DNA of 34,303 nt from an uncultured Bacillota bacterium (GTDB lineage Bacteria; Bacillota; Clostridia; Lachnospirales; Lachnospiraceae): positions 1-34,303 of the forward strand of contig CATWQE010000027.1 of the NCBI GenBank assembly GCA_958352855.1, given 5' to 3'. The notes under the pieces are model-generated. The model made no database searches. It was given only the letters and a program-made list of their open reading frames with translations, and was not told the origin of the DNA. A program made the translations under genes and the position numbers. Position 1 is the stretch's first letter. Each line of letters opens with the position of its first letter. Shown here piece by piece: positions 1-6,984 of the stretch.

Positions 1-464
1 TTATAATGAGTGCGGCAGATTTTTCCAACATTACGTCCGGTAAGCTCCGGCTGCTTGGAGCCACATCCGCCCCCGCAGTTGCCTCCGCAGCTATGTCCGT
101 CTTCATGATTGCCACAGCTATGACCTTCTTCATGATGATGGTCACAGTTTACTCCAGTGGATACCAATTCCCCTTTCAGGTAGGCTTCTACTGCCTGGTC
201 TGTATCACCTTTTGCTCCTGAGCACACTTCAATGCCAGCTTCTGCAAGAGCAGCCTGGGCGCCTCCTCCAAGGCCTCCGCAAATCAACACCTTTACCGAA
301 CGCTCTGCTAAAAGTCCTGCCAGGGCTCCATGTCCTGTTCCATTGGAGCTCATTACTTCGCTGGAAACCACTTTGTTATCTTCCACTTCATATAATTTAA
401 AATACTCTGTTTTTCCAAAATGCTGAAATACATTTCCATTGTCATAAGTCACTGCTATTTTCAT
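1..464 (-). CDS. NifX/NifB-family metal-cluster protein, partial, probably fused to an FKBP domain
   Basis: Read from the reverse strand; the reading frame is open to the window edge, so the C-terminus is missing. The protein starts MKIAVTYDNG and residues 1-105 have the dinitrogenase iron-molybdenum cofactor (NifX/NafY-like) fold pattern, with a glycine-rich ICGGLGGGAQ loop near residue 63. A His/Cys-rich stretch follows (about residues 108-136: HHH, GHSCG, CGGNCGGGCG), likely to bind metal. The last visible residues (TGRNVGKICRTHY) resemble the first strand of FKBP-type prolyl isomerases (GKTVRVHY), so the missing part may be an FKBP domain; that is inference. Start at 464 is supported by GAGG upstream. 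Role in iron-sulfur or metal handling is only a family-level guess; in a non-diazotroph it is unlikely to serve nitrogenase. Confidence 0.75.
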   Translation of the reverse strand, partial: MKIAVTYDNGNVFQHFGKTEYFKLYEVEDNKVVSSEVMSSNGTGHGALAGLLAERSVKVLICGGLGGGAQAALAEAGIEVCSGAKGDTDQAVEAYLKGELVSTGVNCDHHHEEGHSCGNHEDGHSCGGNCGGGCGSKQPELTGRNVGKICRTHY

Positions 465-522
465 CTGTTTATCCTCTTTTTTCTTTTTTATTTTTTATCT
501 TCCACTGACGTGTACTATATTC

Positions 523-553
523 ATTTTATCACATCGCTTGTTTTTTGTGTAAA
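523..553 (-). promoter_or_regulatory. Candidate sigma-A promoter for the NifX-like gene
   Basis: Reverse strand: -35 TTTACA (553-548), then 18-19 bases, then -10 ATAAAA/TAAAAT (529-523). It lies just past the stop of the upstream ATPase gene (558), so the NifX-like gene probably has its own start of transcription. The spacer is slightly long and the -10 is imperfect. Confidence 0.4.
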
Positions 554-557
554 CTTT

Positions 558-2042
558 TTATCCCAATAATTCTTTTATCATTTCTTTGTCAAATACCACC
601 TGTTCCACATGCTCTGCTTCAATCTGATACAGGGCATTTGCCGCAATATGCTCTGCTGCCTGCTCCAGATCTCGGATTCCTGAGGTATCCTGATATTTTT
701 CTATCACTGCATCTAACGCTTCCGGTGTCACTACGCATTCAGATTCCTTCATTCCCATACGTTTTAATACTTTTGGAAGAGAGAATCTGGAAAAAATGAT
801 TTTCTTTTCTTCTGGTGTATAGTCTGGAATATCAATCACAGCAAATCTGGACATCAAAGGCGCGCTAATCTGCTCTTTATCATTGGCTGTGGCAATGGGA
901 TAAACACCTACAGTTGGAATCATACATTCCATGTAGTTGTCTGTAAAGCCCAAATTGTCCAAAAGGGTCAGCAGCACATCTGCAGGATTTCCGTTTCCCT
1001 TGCCGGAGGCTGCTTTGTCCAATTCATTGATAATAAATACCAGACTGGAAGCCCCTGCCATGGAAAAAGCCTCCATAATAATGCCCGGTTTTGCATTGGC
1101 ATACACCCTGGAGCTTCCGGTAAGCTGTTCCGGGTCATTGATGGAACTCATATCCAACGTTGTCCATGGCAGTTTCAAAATCCGCGCCACTGCATAGGCA
1201 ATCTGTGATTTTCCCGTTCCTGCAGGTCCCACCAGCAAAAGTCCATAGGCTGGCAGAGTATGGGTACGGTTAATCTGAATAATGGTCTCAATAATTCTCT
1301 GCTTTACCCGTTCCATGCCATACAGCTCCTCATCCAGAATCCTTCTGGCTTCTTTCGGGTCAATGGAACCAAAATAATTGTTTTTCCACTGAATATTCAT
1401 CATAATAGAAAGAGCTCTCTGGGCGTGGCGGCGTTCCTCCTGGGAAACCTCATTAGAGCGGGCAACTGCCAGATTTCTTCTTGCCCAGAGCCGGATATTT
1501 TCTGGCAAAGTGCGTCCAGCGCAAGTCATAAAATCGGTAATACTCTGCAAACTGGTAAGCTTCATCTCATCCCCCAGTTCTGCCTCGTCCTCTTCTCCCA
1601 CCTCTTCTACAGGCGCATTGCTGGCTAAAAGCCGCTCAATCATAAATTGCAGAAATCCGTCTTCTGCCGAAAGCTTTGTTCCTCCTCCAAAGGCGATTTC
1701 TCTGATTTTATACACTGCATAACCTTTTTCCTGATTTTCACCGGACAGACGCACATTGATATGGTGCTCTCCCAGCCATCGGATAAGGCTTACAAATCTG
1801 GAATCCATCTGAAGAATATCTCCTGTTGGATTTCCTTCCTCTTCCTGAAATTCAAAGGAAGTCCTTTGGTTAGGATTGGTAAAAAAACCACAGGAATGAT
1901 GCGGCCATTTCTGCTTCTGATTATCCAAAATCAGGATGGGCATTTCCGGTGTAGCTTCCGGCTCATTAGACTGGAAGGTTGTGTAAGTACATTCTGCCTC
2001 TTTTTCCGTATTAGAGACATTACTAAAATCAAATACTGGCAT
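558..2042 (-). CDS. Lon-type AAA+ ATPase without protease domain
   Basis: A 494-residue protein. Residues 1-230 are an N-terminal region I do not recognise; about 235-480 is a AAA+ module closest to that of Lon: Walker A GPAGTGKS (about 272-279), a TAND sensor 1, a PLMSRF segment with the putative arginine finger, and a sensor 2 like Lon (SGIRDLEQ). The S16 Ser-Lys protease domain is absent; the protein stops right after the AAA lid. The Walker B motif reads FIINELDK, with Asn where the Mg-binding Asp is expected, while the catalytic Glu is kept. Start: ATG at 2042 has AAAGGAG eight bases upstream; an in-frame TTG two codons earlier is too close to that site. It follows the MFS gene by 21 bases, so they are probably co-transcribed. 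Role unknown; perhaps an unfoldase or remodelling ATPase. Confidence 0.8.
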   Translation of the reverse strand: MPVFDFSNVSNTEKEAECTYTTFQSNEPEATPEMPILILDNQKQKWPHHSCGFFTNPNQRTSFEFQEEEGNPTGDILQMDSRFVSLIRWLGEHHINVRLSGENQEKGYAVYKIREIAFGGGTKLSAEDGFLQFMIERLLASNAPVEEVGEEDEAELGDEMKLTSLQSITDFMTCAGRTLPENIRLWARRNLAVARSNEVSQEERRHAQRALSIMMNIQWKNNYFGSIDPKEARRILDEELYGMERVKQRIIETIIQINRTHTLPAYGLLLVGPAGTGKSQIAYAVARILKLPWTTLDMSSINDPEQLTGSSRVYANAKPGIIMEAFSMAGASSLVFIINELDKAASGKGNGNPADVLLTLLDNLGFTDNYMECMIPTVGVYPIATANDKEQISAPLMSRFAVIDIPDYTPEEKKIIFSRFSLPKVLKRMGMKESECVVTPEALDAVIEKYQDTSGIRDLEQAAEHIAANALYQIEAEHVEQVVFDKEMIKELLG

Positions 2043-2063
2043 ATTCAAAACTCCTTTTCTTTT

Positions 2064-3230
2064 TTATCTTTTTGTTTTTTTATTCAATTCTTCATGCATC
2101 ATGGTCATAAGAACCAGTAAAATCAGCAGATACACCGGCAGCAGCGCCACGCTGATATGATTGGCTATGATACCAAACAAAGGCGGCATGACACAGGTTC
2201 CCACATAGGCCATAGCCATCTGCACTCCAATAATGGCCTGGGATTTATCTGCTCCAAAGTGGGCCGGAGTAGAATGGATGACACAAGGGTAAACCGGCGC
2301 GCATCCCAGACCAATAAGAATCAGACCTGCCACAGAAAGATTTGCCCCCATGGGGATAAGCATCACCACAATTCCAAGGGCAATGGTTCCAAGCCCCAGG
2401 CGTATCATCTGAGTATCATTGAATTTCATAGTCATAAAACCACTGGCTGCCCTTCCAAGGGTAATACCAATGTAGAACATACTGGCAAAACCAGCCGCTG
2501 TTTCCGCTGCCATGCCCTTGTACAAAACCAGATAACTGCTGGCCCACAAACCGGCTGTCTGCTCCACTGCGCAGTAGCAGAAGAAACAAATCAACACTTC
2601 TTTTGCTCCTGGAATACGGATAATTTCCGGCAGAGAAAGAATTTTGTCTGCTTCCTCTCCGTTTTCCTGTTCTCCTCCTGTCTTTCTCCCCTTCCACATG
2701 GGAAGGCTGAACAACAGAATTACAGTAAGCACCACCTGCAGTATACCAATCCAGCGGTATCCCGCATTCCAGGTTTTTCCTCCTGTTAATGCAAATCCCA
2801 TAATATAAGGTCCCAGAGAAGCTCCAACACCCCACATGCAATGCAGCCAGCTCATATGACGGCTTTCATAATGCAGTGCCACATAATTATTCAAAGACGC
2901 ATCCACACTTCCTGCGCCCAGTCCGTAGGGAATAGCCCACAGGCAGAGCATCCAGAAGGAATGACTAAAGGAAAATCCAAAAAGAGCTGCTGCGGTCATG
3001 GCAACGCTGATAGCAGTTACCTTACCGGTTCCCAGCTTTCTGGTAAGCCGGTCACTTTGTAAACTGGAAACAACAGTTCCAAGAGCGATAATCATAGAAA
3101 TGATTCCAGCATAGGAAACCGGAACGGAAAATTCTCCATACATGGTAGGCCAGGCAGCTCCAAGAAGAGCATCCGGCAATCCCAGGCTGATAAAAGAAAG
3201 ATAAATAATTCCAAGCAATAACGATATCAT
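2064..3230 (-). CDS. Major facilitator superfamily transporter
   Basis: A 388-residue protein with about 12 hydrophobic segments. The cytoplasmic loop between helices 2 and 3 carries SDRLTRKLGTGK, the MFS motif A region, and a long central charged loop (KGRKTGGEQENGEE) splits the protein into two six-helix halves. The type resembles fucose/sugar-permease-like or YfkF-like MFS proteins, but the substrate cannot be read from sequence. The start at 3230 is chosen because GAGGAGG sits five bases upstream; the frame is open further upstream, but that part overlaps the divergent T-box promoter and reads unlike an MFS N-terminus. It is the first gene of a two-gene unit with the Lon-like ATPase. Confidence 0.85.
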   Translation of the reverse strand: MISLLLGIIYLSFISLGLPDALLGAAWPTMYGEFSVPVSYAGIISMIIALGTVVSSLQSDRLTRKLGTGKVTAISVAMTAAALFGFSFSHSFWMLCLWAIPYGLGAGSVDASLNNYVALHYESRHMSWLHCMWGVGASLGPYIMGFALTGGKTWNAGYRWIGILQVVLTVILLFSLPMWKGRKTGGEQENGEEADKILSLPEIIRIPGAKEVLICFFCYCAVEQTAGLWASSYLVLYKGMAAETAAGFASMFYIGITLGRAASGFMTMKFNDTQMIRLGLGTIALGIVVMLIPMGANLSVAGLILIGLGCAPVYPCVIHSTPAHFGADKSQAIIGVQMAMAYVGTCVMPPLFGIIANHISVALLPVYLLILLVLMTMMHEELNKKTKR

Positions 3231-3263
3231 GTTGTCCTCCTCAAGTTCTTTGTTGTCAAAAGG

Positions 3264-3269
3264 ATTATA
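3264..3269 (-). promoter_or_regulatory. Candidate -10 element for the MFS/ATPase unit
   Basis: A perfect TATAAT on the reverse strand 33 bases upstream of the MFS start codon. No convincing -35 hexamer is visible at 16-18 bases, so this is only a candidate. Confidence 0.35.
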
Positions 3270-3321
3270 CAACAATTTCTTCCAATCTTCCACCTCAACC
3301 TGTCTGTCAGCCATAAAAAAA

Positions 3322-3350
3322 TTGACATTCAAAAAAACCTGTGCTATCCT
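3322..3350 (+). promoter_or_regulatory. Promoter of the T-box/proS transcript
   Basis: TTGACA at 3322-3327, a 17-base spacer, and TATCCT at 3345-3350. It lies directly before the T-box stem I, as expected for a leader of about 230 bases. Confidence 0.75.
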
Positions 3351-3357
3351 AGTGCCA

Positions 3358-3561
3358 GTTAAATAACATAGGCTGTGACAAGAAATAGTAAGTATCCCGG
3401 AAATCACAGAGAGAAGGCGGCTGGTGAAAGCCTTCATGGAAGAGATACCCAACCCGTCTTTGAGCCTGTATAAGAGTGCGGATGAATTCCGAATTTAGGT
3501 GGTACCGCGGACTTGTAGCTTGTTCGCCCTAAGCTGATTGTTTTGGCTTGGGGCGTTTTTT
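3358..3561 (+). promoter_or_regulatory. T-box riboswitch, proline-specific, with terminator
   Basis: All core parts are present. The stem I base pairs AGGCT (3370-3374) with AGCCT (3463-3467); above it the AGTA loop-E-like element (3387-3390) and GTATC (3392-3396) pairing with GATAC (3444-3448). The next bases, 3449-3451, read CCA, a proline codon in the expected specifier place. The T-box sequence AGGTGGTACCGCG is at 3497-3509. The terminator pairs CGCCCTAAGC (3525-3534) with GCTTGGGGCG (3546-3555), followed by six T. By family knowledge, uncharged tRNA-Pro pairs with the specifier and the T-box bulge, prevents termination and switches on proS. Confidence 0.93.
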
Positions 3562-3586
3562 ATTTACATTTAAGGAGGTAAAACAT

Positions 3587-5302
3587 ATGAAACTGGAAAA
3601 ACTGGCAGGAGATCGTTTTAAAGAAAAACCATCGGATTGTGTGGTAGACAGCCATGCCCTTATGATTCGGGGCGGCTATATGAAATATGTGGCAAATGGT
3701 ATTTATTCTTCTTATACTCCTCTTCGCAGAATCACGCATAAAATTGAGGAAATCATCCGACAGGAAATGGAAGCCATAGACGGACAGGAAGTGCAGTTTC
3801 CGGTAGTTCTCCCAGGCTCTTTGTGGGAAGAATCCGGACGATACGAAAGTGTGGGAAAAGAACTCATGCGTTTCCGGGACCGCAACAACAGCCCTCTGGT
3901 CCTTGGCATGACCCACGAAGAGGCTGCGGTTCATCTGGTGCGGGAATACGCCCAGAGCCATACCAAATATCCGTTTATGATTTATCAGATTCAGACGAAA
4001 TTCAGGGATGAAGCCCGTCCAAGAGCCGGACTGATTCGTGTCCGGGAATTTACCATGAAGGATGCTTATTCCTTCCATACCAGCCAGGAAGATCTAGAAA
4101 CTTATTATCAACGCTGTCTTGAGGCTTACCACCGGATTTATAAAAGGGTAGGACTGCCGGAAGTCATTGCTGTTGCTTCTGATTCCGGTATGATGGGCGG
4201 CAGTGTTTCCCATGAATTTATGCTCCTCACTCCCATTGGAGAAGATTCCATTGCCATCTGTCCGGATTGTGGGTATTGCGCTAATATGGAAGCAGCAGAA
4301 AACCTTCTTCCAAAGAAATCTGTTAAAACCTCCGAACCATTAACCCTGGTGCATACCCCTGATATTCACACTATTGAGGAGGTCTGTGAATTTCTCCACA
4401 GCCCAAAAGAACAGTCCTGTAAAGCTGTGGTTTATCAGAAAAACGCAGATGACAGCTACGTTGTTTTATTCATTCGTGGGGATTTAGAAGTAAATGAAAC
4501 CAAACTTACCAATTATCTGAAAGAAGAAATCCATCCTGCAGTCATCACCCGGGAAAGCGGCCTTCATGCCGGTTATATTGGGCCTTATGATTTACAGATA
4601 AATGGCAAGGCAGTGATTCTCTATGACCGCTCCTTAGAAGGCGCAAATAATCTTTCCTGTGGTGCAAATCAGGAGGAATATCATTATACGGGATTGGATA
4701 TGGAACGGGAATTTCCAGATGCAGAATATCATGATTTTGCCAAAATTCAGGAAGGCGGGATTTGTCCTCACTGCGGTAAACCATCCATTACCATTTCTCG
4801 TGGAATTGAGGTTGGAAATATTTTCCAGCTTGGAACTAAATATACCAGTTCCATGAATATGACTTATATTGATGAAAATGGCAGAACACAGTACCCTGTC
4901 ATGGGATGTTACGGAATCGGCGTCGGCCGTCTGGCAGCCGCGGTGTGCGAAGCACATCATGATGAATATGGTCCTGTCTGGCCTATGTCTATTGCTCCCT
5001 GGCAGATTCATTTGTGTGCAGTCCGCTCAGATGATGCACAGGTAAAGGCCTTTGCTGACCAGCTCTACGAAGAACTCATGAGAAAAGGCGTGGAAGTCCT
5101 CTACGATGACCGAAGTGTGCGGGCTGGCGTGATGTTCTCAGACGCTGATTTGCTGGGCGTGCCTTTAAGAGTTGTAGTAAGCCCAAGAAACCTGAAACAA
5201 AGCCAGTTAGAAGTAGTTTCCAGGGACAAAACTTTCTCAGAAAACATCCCTTCAGAATCTGCAGCAGAACGCTTGATGGAAATTTTAAAAGAACGAAGCT
5301 AA
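3587..5302 (+). CDS. proS: Prolyl-tRNA synthetase, bacterial type
   Basis: A 571-residue class II aminoacyl-tRNA synthetase that charges tRNA-Pro in the cytoplasm. Motif 2 lies at about 138-163 (FRDEARPRAGLIRVREF), motif 3 includes GIGVGRLAAA, and an editing insertion domain occupies roughly 230-400, all as in full-length bacterial ProS (about 570 residues). Cysteine pairs CPDCGYC and CPHCG flank the insertion, as in many Firmicutes copies. The anticodon-binding domain is at the C-terminus (VEVLYDDRSVRAGVMFSDADL region). The start at 3587 follows AAGGAGG by eight bases. Expression is under the proline T-box directly upstream; a strong hairpin follows the stop, so the gene is transcribed alone. 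Confidence 0.97.
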   Translation: MKLEKLAGDRFKEKPSDCVVDSHALMIRGGYMKYVANGIYSSYTPLRRITHKIEEIIRQEMEAIDGQEVQFPVVLPGSLWEESGRYESVGKELMRFRDRNNSPLVLGMTHEEAAVHLVREYAQSHTKYPFMIYQIQTKFRDEARPRAGLIRVREFTMKDAYSFHTSQEDLETYYQRCLEAYHRIYKRVGLPEVIAVASDSGMMGGSVSHEFMLLTPIGEDSIAICPDCGYCANMEAAENLLPKKSVKTSEPLTLVHTPDIHTIEEVCEFLHSPKEQSCKAVVYQKNADDSYVVLFIRGDLEVNETKLTNYLKEEIHPAVITRESGLHAGYIGPYDLQINGKAVILYDRSLEGANNLSCGANQEEYHYTGLDMEREFPDAEYHDFAKIQEGGICPHCGKPSITISRGIEVGNIFQLGTKYTSSMNMTYIDENGRTQYPVMGCYGIGVGRLAAAVCEAHHDEYGPVWPMSIAPWQIHLCAVRSDDAQVKAFADQLYEELMRKGVEVLYDDRSVRAGVMFSDADLLGVPLRVVVSPRNLKQSQLEVVSRDKTFSENIPSESAAERLMEILKERS

Positions 5303-5316
5303 AAAATAATACCTGG

Positions 5317-5378
5317 ATTTTGACACATTTCAGCTCAAAGTAAACTTATACTGAGCCGGAATGTGTCAAAATTTTACT
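5317..5378. terminator. Bidirectional terminator between proS and the convergent permease
   Basis: ATTTTGACACATT (5317-5329) is the perfect complement of AATGTGTCAAAAT (5360-5372), with an inner AGCTCA/TGAGCC pairing. T-rich flanks exist on both strands, fitting shared use by the two convergent genes. Confidence 0.8.
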
Positions 5379-5386
5379 TTTCTAAA

Positions 5387-6859
5387 CTAGAAGAAAAATG
5401 GGAAAAGATACAGCATAAGAGCAAGTACTACTGCTGCCCCTACAATTACTGACCAAATTTTGAATTCTTTATCCATCTTCTTTTTTTCTACTGAAGAAGG
5501 AACCTCTTCTTTTAATATCAAAATTTCTTCTCTCTCGTCTGGTTCTCCATATTTTTTTCTACAAATGGCATATACCACCAATCCCAACACGCACCAGATA
5601 ACACCAGTAATCAATGCTTCCTTCTCAAGCTGGGTCATCATGATAATATAAATCACAACGCTTACAGGAGCACCTATCATAATACCTGGCGCCTTATAAG
5701 GGCGCTTTAAATCCGGACATTTCTTTCGCAGTCCAAAAGATGCTGCAATCCCAATTACATAATAAAATAAATCTGCGAATAAACTAACAGATGCAATATA
5801 AATCATAGAATTCGATGCAATCAGTACTGCTGATAAAATACCAAGAGTTAAAATTGCTACATAAGGTGTCTGATATTTCTTGTGAATTTTTGCAAATACT
5901 TTTGGCATAGCACCATCTCTTGCCATAGTAAATAAATATCTGGGAGGAACAGCAATACTGGCATTTAAGGTAGAAAAATCCCCGCCAAAAGCAATACCAG
6001 CAGCTAAAAGAATTAATGGAAATCCTAAAATTCCTGCTTTTGTCATAGCCTCTGCAAAAGGTGCTGAAGCTGTAGCTAAGGATGCAATCTCTTCTGTGGG
6101 AACAATTCCCACTAAAAACCATTGAAATGCCGCATTCACAGCAAACACAATAAATGGTGCCAGAAATAAAGCCCGGGGAATATTTATCTGAGGATACTTA
6201 ATCTCTTCACCCATGGCACAGCAAGTCTCAAATCCTGCAAAGCACCACCAAATCATGCTGACTGCTGCCACAAATCCCAGCGGTGTGGTATTTTTCATAA
6301 ATTCAGGAAGCTGGACAAAATTCGGCATTTGTACATTAGGAATCATAGTAAGGAACCAGATAATTGCCACTCCCCAGAAAAAAAACATGAACCCATTCTG
6401 CAAACGCCCAGTCATCTCCACTCCTCTTACATTGGTGATGATAAAAACAATCACTGCAATGGTTGCAATTACCGTATCACTCACCGGTAAATTAATTCCA
6501 AGGGCAGAAAAAAAGGTTTTAAAATAAAAACTAAATGCCAGCGCTTCTCCACTGGTAACTGCCACAAGAGAAATAATGAAATTCCATCCTGCAAGCATTC
6601 CCATAGGTCTTCCGATCCCAAGAGATGCATACTTATAAGTTCCTCCTGCATAGGGCAATGCTGCACCCATTTCTGCATACAATAATGCAGGATAAATACT
6701 AATCAACATAGCTACCAGTGTAGCCAGAATAACTGCCGGTCCCATGGTTCCCACCACATTAGCTCCTGTAGTAAATAACCCTACTCCTACTACGGTTCCT
6801 ACTGTTATGGTAACCGCCTCTTTCATCCCAAAGGTTCTTTTTAAAGTATTTCCACTCAT
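5387..6859 (-). CDS. APC-family amino acid permease
   Basis: A 490-residue membrane protein with about 12 helices, plus an extra C-terminal helix (VGAAVVLALMLYLFPFFF). The N-terminal helix carries the APC signature TVGTVVGVGLFTTGANVVG, a broken helix that binds the amino acid backbone, and a conserved GEEIKYPQINIPRA segment follows helix 6. Substrate is not readable; amino acid, agmatine or polyamine uptake or exchange would all fit. It lies behind the polyamine/asnB genes but is separated by a strong terminator (6947-6974) and has its own promoter, so co-regulation should not be assumed. A GAGAGGA site precedes the ATG at 6859. Confidence 0.88.
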   Translation of the reverse strand: MSGNTLKRTFGMKEAVTITVGTVVGVGLFTTGANVVGTMGPAVILATLVAMLISIYPALLYAEMGAALPYAGGTYKYASLGIGRPMGMLAGWNFIISLVAVTSGEALAFSFYFKTFFSALGINLPVSDTVIATIAVIVFIITNVRGVEMTGRLQNGFMFFFWGVAIIWFLTMIPNVQMPNFVQLPEFMKNTTPLGFVAAVSMIWWCFAGFETCCAMGEEIKYPQINIPRALFLAPFIVFAVNAAFQWFLVGIVPTEEIASLATASAPFAEAMTKAGILGFPLILLAAGIAFGGDFSTLNASIAVPPRYLFTMARDGAMPKVFAKIHKKYQTPYVAILTLGILSAVLIASNSMIYIASVSLFADLFYYVIGIAASFGLRKKCPDLKRPYKAPGIMIGAPVSVVIYIIMMTQLEKEALITGVIWCVLGLVVYAICRKKYGEPDEREEILILKEEVPSSVEKKKMDKEFKIWSVIVGAAVVLALMLYLFPFFF

Positions 6860-6892
6860 CTTTTCTCATCCTCTCTTTTTCTATTTTCAGAT

Positions 6893-6923
6893 ATTTTAAT
6901 TTCTTGAGTATACACCATGTCAA
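6893..6923 (-). promoter_or_regulatory. Candidate promoter of the APC permease
   Basis: Reverse strand: a perfect -35 TTGACA (6923-6918) and a -10 TTAAAA/TAAAAT (6899-6893) at 18-19 bases spacing, 34 bases before the start codon and just behind the asnB terminator. Confidence 0.6.
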
Positions 6924-6944
6924 CTCAGTTTTTTCCTTTAAACG

Positions 6945-6976
6945 AAAAAAAGCCGGAGTATACTCCAGCTTTTTAC
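6945..6976. terminator. Intrinsic terminator behind the asnB-like gene
   Basis: The near-palindrome AAAAAGCCGGAGTA / TACTCCAGCTTTTT (6947-6974, one mismatch) forms a short GC-rich stem with T-runs on both strands. It closes the dpaA-dpaB-asnB unit ten bases after the asnB stop codon. Confidence 0.85.
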
Positions 6977-6984
6977 CTCACCTT

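Noticed and set aside
2043..2048. TTG start for the Lon-like ATPase at 2048
   Set aside because: Only about three bases from the AAAGGAG site; the ATG at 2042 has the proper eight-base distance.
3231..3452. Open frame extending the MFS gene 74 codons upstream
   Set aside because: It runs through the T-box promoter and stem I of the opposite strand, does not read like an MFS N-terminus, and a strong Shine-Dalgarno site supports the ATG at 3230.
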